Positions 41,355 to 50,096 of a DNA stretch of 64,000 nt are shown here, in pieces. The stretch covers positions 310,001 through 374,000 of the forward strand of contig NZ_JFKD01000001.1 in assembly GCF_002115725.1 (NCBI RefSeq), in the 5' to 3' direction. The first letter of the stretch is position 1. Every line of letters starts with the position of its first letter. The translations under genes were made by a program, and so were the position numbers. The DNA comes from Marivita cryptomonadis (GTDB taxonomy: Bacteria; Pseudomonadota; Alphaproteobacteria; Rhodobacterales; Rhodobacteraceae). A model generated the notes under the pieces. It searched no databases. It had not been told where the DNA came from and saw nothing but the letters and a program-made list of their open reading frames with translations.

Positions 41355-42065
41355 ATGGACTGGTTTGATCGCCTTTACCTCTTCACGGCTTTGGATGCGG
41401 TTGGTCTTGGCTTGCTCATCGGCAGTTGGATCGCCTGCAGTCTCGTGGTCGAGAACGCGCCGAAATCACATCCGTCGACATCGCAGATCATGGCAGAGTT
41501 TCGCCGCGAATGGATGCGCACCTTCGTGCAACGCGATCCGCGTATCTTCGACAGTCAGATCATTGCAAGCCTGCGGCAAGGCACGGCGTTTTTTGCCTCG
41601 GCCAGCATGATCGCCATCGGTGGCAGTTTCGCGTTGTTGGGTAATGCGGAGCGGTTACGAGGGGTGGCGCAGGATTTGACGCTTGAAAGTGATCCGATTT
41701 TTCTTCTGGAGGTCAAACTGCTGGTTCTATTGTTGTTCGCAGCGAACGCATTTCTGAAATTTGTCTGGTCGCATCGGCTGTTCGGTTACTGCTCGGTCAT
41801 CATGGCGGCGGTGCCGAACGACCCGGACGATCCAAAGGCGTTGCCGATGGCGTTACAAGCCGGCGAAGTGAACATCACGGCAGCGCGGGGATACAATCGC
41901 GGGCTGCGGTCGGTCTATTTCGGCATCGCGTCTTCAGCATGGCTGCTTGGGGCGGGGCCGTTGATCCTTGCCACGCTGGTGACCCTGCTGGTGATCTTGC
42001 GGCGGGAATTCGCGTCACAATCGCGGTATGTCCTCATTCACGGTGCGCCGGACGCGAAATCGTGA
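41355..42065 (+). CDS. DUF599 family membrane protein
   Basis: This 236-residue protein has about four membrane helices and the DUF599 hallmarks: the early LYLFTALDAVGLGLL helix, MAEFRREWMRTFVQRDPRIFDSQI, and the late ARGYNRGLRSVYFGIA segment. The family function is unknown. It begins three bases after the HemJ-like gene and probably forms a unit with it. Confidence 0.82.
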   Translation: MDWFDRLYLFTALDAVGLGLLIGSWIACSLVVENAPKSHPSTSQIMAEFRREWMRTFVQRDPRIFDSQIIASLRQGTAFFASASMIAIGGSFALLGNAERLRGVAQDLTLESDPIFLLEVKLLVLLLFAANAFLKFVWSHRLFGYCSVIMAAVPNDPDDPKALPMALQAGEVNITAARGYNRGLRSVYFGIASSAWLLGAGPLILATLVTLLVILRREFASQSRYVLIHGAPDAKS

Positions 42066-42100
42066 CCGCTGGGTGAGGATGGGTCTGCTAGTCTCATCCT

Positions 42101-42433
42101 ATGTTGACCCGTGCCCTCTTTTGTTTTGGCTGTTTCGCAGCGCCCGCTTTTGCCGATCCACCTCAGATCGTCGGGGCCGAAGTGAGCGGCGCGCGCGTGT
42201 CTGTAACCCTCGCGCACCCGGATACGGGATGGGATCACTACGCCGATGGCTGGCGGGTCGAAACCGAAGACGGGACTGTGATTGGAACGCGGGAATTGCT
42301 GCATCCGCATGTTGAGGAGCAGCCGTTTACCCGAAGTCTGACGGTTAACGATCTACCCGATGGTCCGTTGTTTATCCGGGCGAAATGCTCGGTCGACGGC
42401 TGGTCTGACACACGCGTTTCTCTGATGCGCTAA
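42101..42433 (+). CDS. Small exported protein, unknown
   Basis: This 110-residue protein starts with a signal peptide (MLTRALFCFGCFAAPAFA, cleaved before DPPQ). The mature 92 residues form a likely beta-sandwich resembling many small periplasmic proteins (VSVTLAHPDTGWDHYADGW). No conserved catalytic residue is evident. It follows the DUF599 gene by 35 bases on the same strand. Confidence 0.65.
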   Translation: MLTRALFCFGCFAAPAFADPPQIVGAEVSGARVSVTLAHPDTGWDHYADGWRVETEDGTVIGTRELLHPHVEEQPFTRSLTVNDLPDGPLFIRAKCSVDGWSDTRVSLMR

Positions 42434-42506
42434 GAGCCGTCGTACGACCACCCTCTGACCGCACCCCAATAATGGTGGACAAGAAACGGAACGGAACCTG
42501 ACCCAA

Positions 42507-42524
42507 TGTTTCGCGTGCGAAACA
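42507..42524. terminator. Palindromic hairpin between convergent genes
   Basis: TGTTTCGC-GT-GCGAAACA is an 8-bp stem between the exported-protein gene (+) and trhO (-). It could end both transcripts, though the T-run is weak. Confidence 0.4.
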
Positions 42525-42545
42525 ATAGGGCCGGGGCGGACCTAT

Positions 42546-43466
42546 TTACGTTTCGTCAACCACGTCCGAATGCAGATGCCGTTCGCCCCGCGCTTCGGCC
42601 AAGCGGATCTGTTTTTGCCGTTCGCGGAACCGGGCTTTGTCGTCGTCCGAGGTCTCGTTGAAACACAGATGGCAGGACACACCTTGCTCGTATTCAGGGC
42701 GATTTTTATCATCCGGTAAAATTGGGTGACGGCAGGCGTGGCAAAGCAAATGTGGCCCTTCCTTAAGGCCATGCCCCACGGACACGCGCGCATCAAAAAC
42801 AAAGCATTCGCCCTGCCAGGTGCTTTGCTCGGCGGGCACCTCTTCGAGATATTTCAGGATGCCGCCCTTGAGGTGGTACACGTCCTCGACCCCCTGACTG
42901 ATCAGGTAGTTCGTCGACTTTTCGCAGCGAATACCCCCGGTGCAGAACATGGCAATCCGCTTGTTGTGAAAGCGGTCCTTGTTCTTTTCCCACCATTCGG
43001 GGAATTCGCGAAAGCTGTCGGTCTTGGGATCAACTGCGCCGTCGAAGGTTCCGATGGCGACCTCGTAATCATTGCGGGTGTCGATCACGGCCACATCGGG
43101 GCTTTGGATCAGCTCGTTCCAGTCCGCAGGTTGCACGTAGTGGCCGACCTTGGCGCGCGGATCGACATCGGGCACGCCCATGGTCACGATCTCTTTTTTC
43201 AGCCGCACCTTCATGCGGTGGAAAGGGCGGTCCTGCGCGGTCGACAGTTTCCATTCCAGATCGGCGCAGCCGGGCAGGGCGCGCAGATTGGTTAACAAAG
43301 CGTTAATGCCAGCCTCGGGCCCGGCGACCGTGCCATTGATGCCTTCGCGCGCCAACAGAAGCGTGCCGGTGATCGCGTTGTTGCGGCAGACCGTCAGCAA
43401 CGGCTCCTGCAGGGCGGCCGGATCGTCAAAGCGGGTGAAGTGGTAGAGTGCGCAAACCGTAAACAT
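42546..43466 (-). CDS. trhO: tRNA uridine(34) hydroxylase TrhO (rhodanese-like)
   Basis: This 306-residue protein contains an N-terminal acylphosphatase-like domain (about 1-95), a rhodanese domain with the active cysteine Cys175 in [11 protein letters not shown], and a cysteine-rich zinc-like C-terminus ([16 protein letters not shown]). That is the TrhO/YceA layout, which hydroxylates U34 of tRNAs to ho5U using O2. The ATG at 43466 matches the family start [10 protein letters not shown]. It is divergent from pncA. Confidence 0.88.
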   Translation of the reverse strand: MFTVCALYHFTRFDDPAALQEPLLTVCRNNAITGTLLLAREGINGTVAGPEAGINALLTNLRALPGCADLEWKLSTAQDRPFHRMKVRLKKEIVTMGVPDVDPRAKVGHYVQPADWNELIQSPDVAVIDTRNDYEVAIGTFDGAVDPKTDSFREFPEWWEKNKDRFHNKRIAMFCTGGIRCEKSTNYLISQGVEDVYHLKGGILKYLEEVPAEQSTWQGECFVFDARVSVGHGLKEGPHLLCHACRHPILPDDKNRPEYEQGVSCHLCFNETSDDDKARFRERQKQIRLAEARGERHLHSDVVDET

Positions 43467-43578
43467 GGGCGCGGAATTACGCCTCGATTCCCGGTCGCGC
43501 AAGGCCCCGCGATGCCGCAACCCTTGACCCTGTTGGACAGTGTTCTTACCCAAGGCACACCCAAGAGGAGGCTACCCC

Positions 43579-44172
43579 ATGTCTGCGCTGATCGTCATCG
43601 ACGTCCAAAATGATTTCTGCCCCGGCGGCGCATTGGCCGTGCCAGAAGGCGACAAGATCGTTCCGGGGATCAATGCGCTGATGGCAGAGGCCGGGTCGGT
43701 TGTGCTGACGCAGGATTGGCACCCGGCGGACCATTCGAGTTTCGCCTCGCAACATGACGGGCAAGAGCCGTACGGTTTGATCGAGATGCCGTACGGTCCG
43801 CAAGTGCTTTGGCCGGATCATTGCGTGATTGGATCGGAGGGTTCGGCGTTTCACCGTGACCTGACCACCGACCGCGCCGAGATGGTGATCCGCAAAGGGT
43901 TCCGCCGCGCGATCGACAGCTATTCGGCGTTTTTTGAGAATGACCACGAAACGCCCACCGGTCTTGAGGGCTATCTGCGCACGCGCGGGATTACGACGCT
44001 GACACTGGTTGGCCTCGCCACTGATTTCTGCGTCGCCTATTCGGCGATTGATGCGGCCAAGCTGGGGTTCGATGTGACTGTGCGCATGGACCTTTGCCGG
44101 GCCATCAACCTGAACGGATCGCTTGAGGCGGCGAAACAGGACATGGCGCAGGCGGGTGTGACGCTGGCATGA
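43579..44172 (+). CDS. pncA: Nicotinamidase (pyrazinamidase)
   Basis: This 197-residue isochorismatase-fold enzyme keeps the nicotinamidase triad Asp8, Lys106 and Cys151 (TDFCVAYS) and the metal site Asp46, His48 and His81. It deaminates nicotinamide to nicotinate. AGAGGAGG lies upstream of the ATG at 43579. It overlaps the cysteine-cluster gene by four bases and is the first of four genes that end with pncB, an NAD salvage group. Confidence 0.92.
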   Translation: MSALIVIDVQNDFCPGGALAVPEGDKIVPGINALMAEAGSVVLTQDWHPADHSSFASQHDGQEPYGLIEMPYGPQVLWPDHCVIGSEGSAFHRDLTTDRAEMVIRKGFRRAIDSYSAFFENDHETPTGLEGYLRTRGITTLTLVGLATDFCVAYSAIDAAKLGFDVTVRMDLCRAINLNGSLEAAKQDMAQAGVTLA

Positions 44173-44870
44173 GCAAAATCCCGACGCTGGCGGACCGCCT
44201 GAACAAAGCCCGCACACCAAGCACGCCCGAGGTGAGTGACCGCGCCAAGCGTGGCTTGGTCGCTTACATAGGGGCGCAGCCAGATACGGCGCGTGCCACG
44301 AAAGACCTTGCCGATGGGACGGCAGCCACCGGGATTGGGCGGGTCGCTTTGTCGGGGCTGTCTCCGCAGGGACTGGCCTGCGCCGATGGCTGCGCGTTCT
44401 GCTGCATCCTGTCAGGTGCGGATGGCGGAACGATCACCGAGGCCGAAGCTGTTGCACTCCACAGCGCGCTTGCGCCCTTGGCGGGGCAGCCCGATGGTCG
44501 CGCTTGGCATCCAAAAGCGTGTCCATCGCTGGACCCGGAAACCCGCAGTTGCCGCGCCTATGAGGCACGACCGATGATCTGCCGGGCCTATGTGTCGACC
44601 GATGTTGAGGCGTGCAAATCGGTGTCTGAAGGACAGGCTGTGCCTGGGCCGGGCACCTTGGGGCCGTATCACACCTATCTTGCGGCCATCGGTCTGAGCC
44701 GCGCGGCCCTCAAGGGGGTGAAGCGGGTGTCGACCTATGCGCTGGCACAGGTTGCAGCGGCTGCTGTCGACGGGGTTTCGCTGGACGAGGCTTTGGTACA
44801 TGCGCGGCACAAACCGACCGAGTTGGACGCAGAACTCAAGCGCAGCAAGCGGGATATCTCGCGCGTTTGA
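44169..44870 (+). CDS. YkgJ-family cysteine cluster protein
   Basis: This 233-residue protein has a zinc/iron-binding cysteine cluster (CADGCAFCC near residues 74-82 and RSCRAYEARPMICRAY near 121-136), typical of the YkgJ/DUF3109 family. The function is uncharacterised; it may bind Fe-S or zinc. It is coupled to pncA by an ATGA overlap, so a link to NAD metabolism is likely, though not proven. Confidence 0.8.
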   Translation: MSKIPTLADRLNKARTPSTPEVSDRAKRGLVAYIGAQPDTARATKDLADGTAATGIGRVALSGLSPQGLACADGCAFCCILSGADGGTITEAEAVALHSALAPLAGQPDGRAWHPKACPSLDPETRSCRAYEARPMICRAYVSTDVEACKSVSEGQAVPGPGTLGPYHTYLAAIGLSRAALKGVKRVSTYALAQVAAAAVDGVSLDEALVHARHKPTELDAELKRSKRDISRV

Positions 44871-44993
44871 CCAAGGGTGTTCCCGAATGCGCACTGTTGG
44901 GAACGGAGACGCATCTGCATGTGGTTTCCCTCTTTGTGCCTGTCGCAGAGTTTCGTAGTCTCTTAAAAACACTCTCGTAAGAGGCACCGAGCC

Positions 44994-45449
44994 ATGTTCG
45001 AACGCATCCTTGCCCTGTTTGATAAGTCCACGCCCACGACTCCGCTGCCGCCTGCGGACGCCAAATACGCGTTGGGTGCGTTGATGGTGCGCACTGCGAT
45101 GGCAGATAAAGCATACCTTTTTCAGGAGGTCGAAGAGATCGACCGTGTGTTGTCTCGGATTTACGGGCTCAAACCCCTTGAGGCGGCAAAGATGCGGGCG
45201 CAATGCGAAAAGCTGGAACACGAGCTTCCCAAGACCGCCGATCTTGCGGCGATCCTGACCGAAAACATCAGCCAAGAGAAACGCGAAGCGGCGGTCGCGG
45301 CGCTGTGGGATGTGGTCTATGCCGATGGCAATCGCCATGCCAAGGAAGACCTGCTTGTCGGTGAGATCGCGGGTCTCTTGGGCGTGGATGAGGCGACCTG
45401 TGAGCGCATCCGCGATGAAGAGGTCGCGAACTGGCACAAGTACCACTGA
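44994..45449 (+). CDS. TerB-family protein
   Basis: This 151-residue all-helical protein has the TerB-type fold, with acidic AVAALWDVVYADGNRHAKEDLL and LLGVDEATCERI regions. TerB-like domains occur in tellurite and other stress systems and in many lone housekeeping contexts. Here it sits between pncA-ykgJ and pncB on the same strand, with a 123-base gap upstream. No tellurite-resistance partners are nearby, so a role in tellurite resistance is not supported. Confidence 0.8.
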   Translation: MFERILALFDKSTPTTPLPPADAKYALGALMVRTAMADKAYLFQEVEEIDRVLSRIYGLKPLEAAKMRAQCEKLEHELPKTADLAAILTENISQEKREAAVAALWDVVYADGNRHAKEDLLVGEIAGLLGVDEATCERIRDEEVANWHKYH

Positions 45450-45509
45450 CACTGGACAAGTCGGGGTTGGGTTGGTCTAAGCGAGGCGCCCGCGCTTTCG
45501 GAGACCCTC

Positions 45510-46802
45510 ATGGTTGATATCGCCACCCGCGTCTGGAACCACAAATGGAAGATCGACCCGATTGTGCGGTCGCTCATCGACACGGATTTCTACAAGCTGC
45601 TGATGTGCCAGTCGGTGTTCCGCAACAAGCGTGACACGCAGGTCACGTTCAGCCTGATCAACCGGTCCTCGCATGTGCCCTTGGCCAAGCTGATCGACGA
45701 AGGGGAGTTGCGCGAACAGTTGGATCACATCCGGTCGCTGTCTTTGCGGCGCAACGAAAGCACATGGCTGCGCGGGAACACGTTTTACGGCAAGCGCCAG
45801 ATGTTCCGCCCGGATTTCATGGAATGGTTCGAACAGCTACGCCTACCGCCTTATCACCTTGAGCGGGTGGGCGATCAGTACGAACTGACTTTTGAAGGCG
45901 CGTGGCCCGAGGTGATGCTTTGGGAGATTCCGGCGCTGGCGGTGTTGATGGAGTTGCGCGGACGCGCGGTTCTGAACGACATGGGGCGGTTCGAGCTGCA
46001 GGTGCTTTATGCGCGCGCCATGACCAAGCTGTGGGAAAAGATCGAAAAGCTGCGTGGTGATCCGGCCTTGCGCATCGCGGATTTCGGCACACGGCGGCGG
46101 CATTCGTTCCTGTGGCAGGACTGGTGCGTGCAGGCAATGTACGAAGGGCTGGGCGACAGTTTCGTTGGCACGTCGAACTGCCTGATCGCCAAGAACCGCG
46201 ACCTTGAGGCGATTGGCACCAACGCGCATGAGCTGCCGATGGTTTATGCGGCTTTGGCCAAGGATGATGCGGCGTTGGCAAAGGCGCCTTATGACGTTCT
46301 TGCCGATTGGCACGAAGAACACGAAGGCAATCTGCGGATGATCCTGCCAGACACCTATGGCACTGAAGGGTTCCTCAAGAACGCGCCGGATTGGTTGGCG
46401 GGGTGGACAGGTATCCGCATTGATTCAGGTGACCCCGCAACCGGGGCCGAGACTGCGATCCGCTGGTGGAAAGAGCGGGGCGAAGACCCGACCAAGAAGC
46501 TGGTGATCTTCTCGGACGGGTTGGATGTGGACAAGATCCTAGAGTTGCAGCGTCAGTTCGCTGGTCGTGTGCGCGTGTCCTTTGGTTGGGGGACTTTGCT
46601 GACCAATGACTTCCGGGGGCTCACGCCGGATGATCGACTGGCGCCGTTCAGCCTTGTGTGCAAGGCGGTCGATGCGAATGGGCGGGCGACGGTAAAACTG
46701 TCTGACAACCCCAACAAGGCGATGGGACCACAGGACCAGATTGATCGCTACAAGCGTGTTTTCGACGTTGGCGCGCAAGAACGGCTGGACGTGGTGGTCT
46801 GA
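45510..46802 (+). CDS. pncB: Nicotinate phosphoribosyltransferase
   Basis: This 430-residue enzyme converts nicotinate and PRPP to nicotinate mononucleotide. The recognisable motifs are TDFYKLLMCQ near the N-terminus, FGTRRRHSFLWQ with the catalytic histidine that is phosphorylated in the family, GTSNCLIAK, and the late IRIDSGDP and SDGLDVDKI. GGAG precedes the ATG. With pncA upstream it forms the Preiss-Handler salvage route. Confidence 0.92.
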   Translation: MVDIATRVWNHKWKIDPIVRSLIDTDFYKLLMCQSVFRNKRDTQVTFSLINRSSHVPLAKLIDEGELREQLDHIRSLSLRRNESTWLRGNTFYGKRQMFRPDFMEWFEQLRLPPYHLERVGDQYELTFEGAWPEVMLWEIPALAVLMELRGRAVLNDMGRFELQVLYARAMTKLWEKIEKLRGDPALRIADFGTRRRHSFLWQDWCVQAMYEGLGDSFVGTSNCLIAKNRDLEAIGTNAHELPMVYAALAKDDAALAKAPYDVLADWHEEHEGNLRMILPDTYGTEGFLKNAPDWLAGWTGIRIDSGDPATGAETAIRWWKERGEDPTKKLVIFSDGLDVDKILELQRQFAGRVRVSFGWGTLLTNDFRGLTPDDRLAPFSLVCKAVDANGRATVKLSDNPNKAMGPQDQIDRYKRVFDVGAQERLDVVV

Positions 46803-46978
46803 CAAAGAGCGTCTGCGCGGCGGCCGCTTTTCTGCGGAAATCCCAATTATCAAGAAAAGATGTATCTCAGGTGTTGATTAGATCTGGGCGTGGCACTAGC
46901 TCTGCTGTGTCCAACTGACGCAGGGTCACCTTGCGTTATCGGAGGAAGTTGGATGTTCCATAATTCAGGGAGGATATT

Positions 46979-48265
46979 ATGGGTTATCTGTCTCGTACTA
47001 CCGCTGTTCTGGCGCTTGCGCCGTTCATGACCGGTGCATTTATTGCCGCGTCTTCGGCTTCGGCCCAAATGATGAACACGACCAGCCTGCAGCATACACT
47101 TGTTTTGCAAGACCTTGATGAGCCATGGGACATGTCGTTCCTTGACGACGGCACCATGTTCTTTACGGAAAAATGTGACGGGCTGTCCGTTATGCTGCCG
47201 TCCGGTCAGGTGAACAGCCTTTTGGGCATGTCCGGTGCCGAAGGCTATGCCAGCAGCGCTGACGACCTGTTCTGTGATGGCCAGGCCGGGATGATGGGTG
47301 TTGCCGTTGATCCCGATTTTGCGACCAACCGCCAGATCTATGTCTATTCGACATCTAATATGGTTACGCCGCACACCAACCGGTTGATGCGCATGGTGGT
47401 GAATGACGATTTCTCCAACGTGTCGGATCGCACCGATATCGTGGACGATGTGCCCTACAAGATGGCGCCGAGTGACCACCCCTTCGGTGGGTCGGGTGCG
47501 CATAATGGCGGGCGGGTTCGTTTCGGGCCGGACGGGTATATCTACCTGACGACCGGAGACACCCATAACGGCGAAGTGCCGCAAAGCCCAACGATGATGG
47601 GCAGCAAGGTGCTGCGTATCGACCGGGATGGCAACGCTGCTGCCGAGAACACGCCGCCGGAAGGGTTCGACAAGCGGACCTACACCTATGGGCATCGCAA
47701 CGTTCAGGGCATCGCATTCCATCCGGGAACCGGCACGCCGATCACGGCAGAGCATGGCCCGTGGCATTCGGACGAGATCACAGTGCTCAGCAACGGCGGC
47801 AACGCCGGTTGGGATCCGCGCCCGAATATGGCCGGTCGGGGCGATTGCCCGGACAATTACTGCGGTTACAGCCCGAACCAGATGGATGGCATGGACCGCT
47901 ATGCGCGTGCTGCGTTCATGCCGATGACGGATCTGGCAACATATCCTGACGCTATGCCGCCGATCTGGGACAATAACGGTTGGTCACAGGGCACATCTTC
48001 GGCTGCGTTCCTTGAGGGCGAGCAGTGGGGTGACTGGAACGGTGCGATGGTCGTTGGGATCATGGGTATCGGCTTTGGTGGCACACCGATCGGTCAGCGG
48101 ATCGACGTCATCGAACTGACCGACGAGATGACGGTTGAAGATGTCACGGAACTGACCTTGCCGATGGAGTCGGGGCGGTTCCGGTCGGTTGTGTTCGGGC
48201 CGGATGGTAGCCTGTACACCGCGACGGATGAGGGCTTTATCCACAAGCTCACTCCGGGCAACTGA
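46979..48265 (+). CDS. Exported PQQ-dependent sugar dehydrogenase-type beta-propeller
   Basis: This 428-residue exported protein has a signal peptide (cleavage near residue 30, SASAQ) and a six-bladed beta-propeller of the glucose/sorbosone dehydrogenase (YliI/Asd) family. The LDEPWDMSFLDDGTMFFTEK start, GAHNGGRVRFGPDGYIYLTTGD and GHRNVQGIAFHPGTG are family marks. It oxidises aldose sugars if PQQ is supplied; no pqq genes are visible here. GGGAGG precedes the ATG. A very strong hairpin follows. Confidence 0.87.
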   Translation: MGYLSRTTAVLALAPFMTGAFIAASSASAQMMNTTSLQHTLVLQDLDEPWDMSFLDDGTMFFTEKCDGLSVMLPSGQVNSLLGMSGAEGYASSADDLFCDGQAGMMGVAVDPDFATNRQIYVYSTSNMVTPHTNRLMRMVVNDDFSNVSDRTDIVDDVPYKMAPSDHPFGGSGAHNGGRVRFGPDGYIYLTTGDTHNGEVPQSPTMMGSKVLRIDRDGNAAAENTPPEGFDKRTYTYGHRNVQGIAFHPGTGTPITAEHGPWHSDEITVLSNGGNAGWDPRPNMAGRGDCPDNYCGYSPNQMDGMDRYARAAFMPMTDLATYPDAMPPIWDNNGWSQGTSSAAFLEGEQWGDWNGAMVVGIMGIGFGGTPIGQRIDVIELTDEMTVEDVTELTLPMESGRFRSVVFGPDGSLYTATDEGFIHKLTPGN

Positions 48266-48274
48266 TACGAAAAA

Positions 48275-48301
48275 CCCTGCGCCGGACGGTCCGGCGCAGG
48301 G
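48275..48301. terminator. Strong terminator after the sugar dehydrogenase gene
   Basis: CCCTGCGCCGGAC (48275-48287) and its exact complement (48289-48301) form a 13-bp stem around a single base, preceded by A-rich and followed by TCTTTT. It can also end mscL transcripts from the opposite strand. Confidence 0.8.
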
Positions 48302-48341
48302 CTCTTTTAGGGTCAGTCACGCAGCCAGCGGCGAGAGCGTG

Positions 48342-48767
48342 TCAGCTTTTCTTCAAGGCATCCCGGATTTCGAGCAGCACATCAAGTTCGCTTGGGCCGG
48401 TTGGAACTTCAGGTGCCACATCTTCCGGCTTTTCAGCGGCAGATTTGATCCGGTTGACCATCTTGACCAGCAGGAACACCACAAAGGCGATGATCAGAAA
48501 GTTGATCAGGGCCATGATGAAGCTTCCCACTGCGAATACCGGAGCGCCAGCTTCCTGCGCGGTGGCCAGTGATGCATGGGTGCTGCCATCAAGCGTATAG
48601 AACCAACCCGAGAAGTCGATGCCGCCGGTAAAGAGCGCGATGATCGGGTTGATGATGTCGCCGACCAGTGATGTGACGATCGCTGTGAAAGCAGCGCCGA
48701 CGATGATACCGACGGCCATGTCCATGACATTGCCTTTGGCAATGAAGTCCTTGAATTCTTGAATCAT
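48342..48767 (-). CDS. mscL: Large-conductance mechanosensitive channel
   Basis: This 141-residue protein is MscL: the amphipathic start [27 protein letters not shown], a periplasmic loop, the second helix ([23 protein letters not shown]) and an acidic cytoplasmic helix bundle. It opens under membrane tension to release solutes during hypo-osmotic shock. It is divergent from unrelated genes and probably monocistronic. Confidence 0.95.
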   Translation of the reverse strand: MIQEFKDFIAKGNVMDMAVGIIVGAAFTAIVTSLVGDIINPIIALFTGGIDFSGWFYTLDGSTHASLATAQEAGAPVFAVGSFIMALINFLIIAFVVFLLVKMVNRIKSAAEKPEDVAPEVPTGPSELDVLLEIRDALKKS

Positions 48768-48930
48768 TACTGTGTTTCCCTCGTGTTGGCTTACCGCGGC
48801 GAAAAACGCGCAGCGAAGATTTTGATATCATCGCCACGGTCTTTGTCACGTCTTCCGACACAAACCACGGGGAAATTGCGAAACCTTGCCGCAAAAATGC
48901 AGCATGGAAGACTCACCTTTAGCGATGCTC

Positions 48931-49380
48931 TTAGCCGGGGAGTGTTCCGGTCAGCACGTAGCGCAGGATTTGCGCGACTTCCTGTGGGGTGCGGGTCATC
49001 GCAAGAGCCGCCGCGTCGACCTCTTTCAGCGCGTGGTCATGTTCGGGCTGTTGCAGGATGATCAGCGACTTGCCCAATGCGGCGGCGTATCCGGCGTCAA
49101 AGGCAGCGTTCCACTGTTTGTATTTCTCGCCGAACCGCACGACGACCACATCGGCATCCGCGATGCCCTTACGGGTGCGGATCGCGTTGACCATCGCGCC
49201 CTTGTGGTCGTGCCAATACTTGTTCTCTTCTGCGCCGAGGATCGCCACGCCGCAATCGTCGCTGGCGGCGTGATCAGTGACGGGGCTGTCGAAGGTTACA
49301 TCAAGGCCTTCGCAGGCATCGATGATCTGTTCACGCCAATCGGTGTGGATTTCGCCGGACAGGTAGACACGCAGGGTCAT
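48931..49380 (-). CDS. YtoQ family protein
   Basis: This 149-residue protein carries the YtoQ signature: VYLSGEIHTDWREQI at the start, HDHKGAMVNAIRTRKGI and VVRFGEKYKQWNAAFDAG. The family is related to nucleoside 2-deoxyribosyltransferase-like folds but has no assigned function. The ATG at 49380 has a GGAG-like site upstream. It stands alone between mscL and a methyltransferase gene. Confidence 0.85.
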   Translation of the reverse strand: MTLRVYLSGEIHTDWREQIIDACEGLDVTFDSPVTDHAASDDCGVAILGAEENKYWHDHKGAMVNAIRTRKGIADADVVVVRFGEKYKQWNAAFDAGYAAALGKSLIILQQPEHDHALKEVDAAALAMTRTPQEVAQILRYVLTGTLPG

Positions 49381-49434
49381 GGGGTACTCCTAATTGTTTG
49401 GGAAAGGGGTAGCGCAGATCTGCGGAAAGGCCAA

Positions 49435-50067
49435 TCAATCGGCCCGGCGCGCAATAACTGTGCGGCGGGGGTCTTTGCCTGGAGCGTTTATGGTTTCGAC
49501 AATGTTGAACCCGGATTTTGTGATCGCAGCATCAAGGTCGGACGTCGCCAATTTGGCAAAATAGGGTGCTTTGCCAATGGCTTGCATAATGGGCAGGCCA
49601 AGCTGGATGAACCACCAGATCATGTTGCGGTGTTCCGGCATGCAGAAGGTTTTTGATACGAACACACCACCGGGTTTGGTCCGTTTGGCGATTTCGGCCA
49701 AGGCGCCGTCCATGTCTTCGATCAGGTGCAGAAGGTTTAAGGCCAGCACCGCGTCGAACGGGCCTGCGGGGGCATCAGCAGCGTCGGATTGGCGGAAATC
49801 GACATTGGTCGTGCCAGCAGCCTGCGCCTTTTCGCGTCCCTTGTCCAACATTGCGTTAGAGACATCAGTGGCGATGATGTGTTGGACGCTTGCGGCAAGG
49901 GCAAGCGCAGTGGTGCCGGTGCCGCAGCCCAGTTCGAGCACGGTATCGTCGGGTGACAAGAGCAGGCGCATCTTGTCCAAGGTGGCCTCATAGGCGTCTT
50001 GGTTGCGGATCGGCGAGGCCGCGTATTTGTCCGCGGCCCGATCCCAGAACTTCGCAGACTTATACAT
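49435..50067 (-). CDS. Class I SAM-dependent methyltransferase
   Basis: This 210-residue methyltransferase has the class I SAM-binding motif VLELGCGTGTTALALA (about residues 40-55) and the following ATDVSNAMLDKG and PFDAVLALNLLHLIED motifs. The acceptor is unknown; the C-terminal region with a large hydrophobic segment resembles those of lipid or quinone methyltransferases. It lies 29 bases after pheT on the same strand. Confidence 0.85.
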   Translation of the reverse strand: MYKSAKFWDRAADKYAASPIRNQDAYEATLDKMRLLLSPDDTVLELGCGTGTTALALAASVQHIIATDVSNAMLDKGREKAQAAGTTNVDFRQSDAADAPAGPFDAVLALNLLHLIEDMDGALAEIAKRTKPGGVFVSKTFCMPEHRNMIWWFIQLGLPIMQAIGKAPYFAKLATSDLDAAITKSGFNIVETINAPGKDPRRTVIARRAD

Positions 50068-50096
50068 GGTGGCCTCGCCTTTTCTGCTATGTCGCT

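Noticed and set aside
43768-43796. Paired CCGTACGG sites 21 bases apart inside pncA, like the pair near 14112-14141
   Set aside because: Both pncA copies encode Pro-Tyr-Gly in coding sequence and are probably coincidental; the pairs are too short to call a repeat family.
44994-45449. Tellurite resistance locus
   Set aside because: A single TerB-like protein within NAD salvage genes; TerC, TerD, TerE and others are absent.
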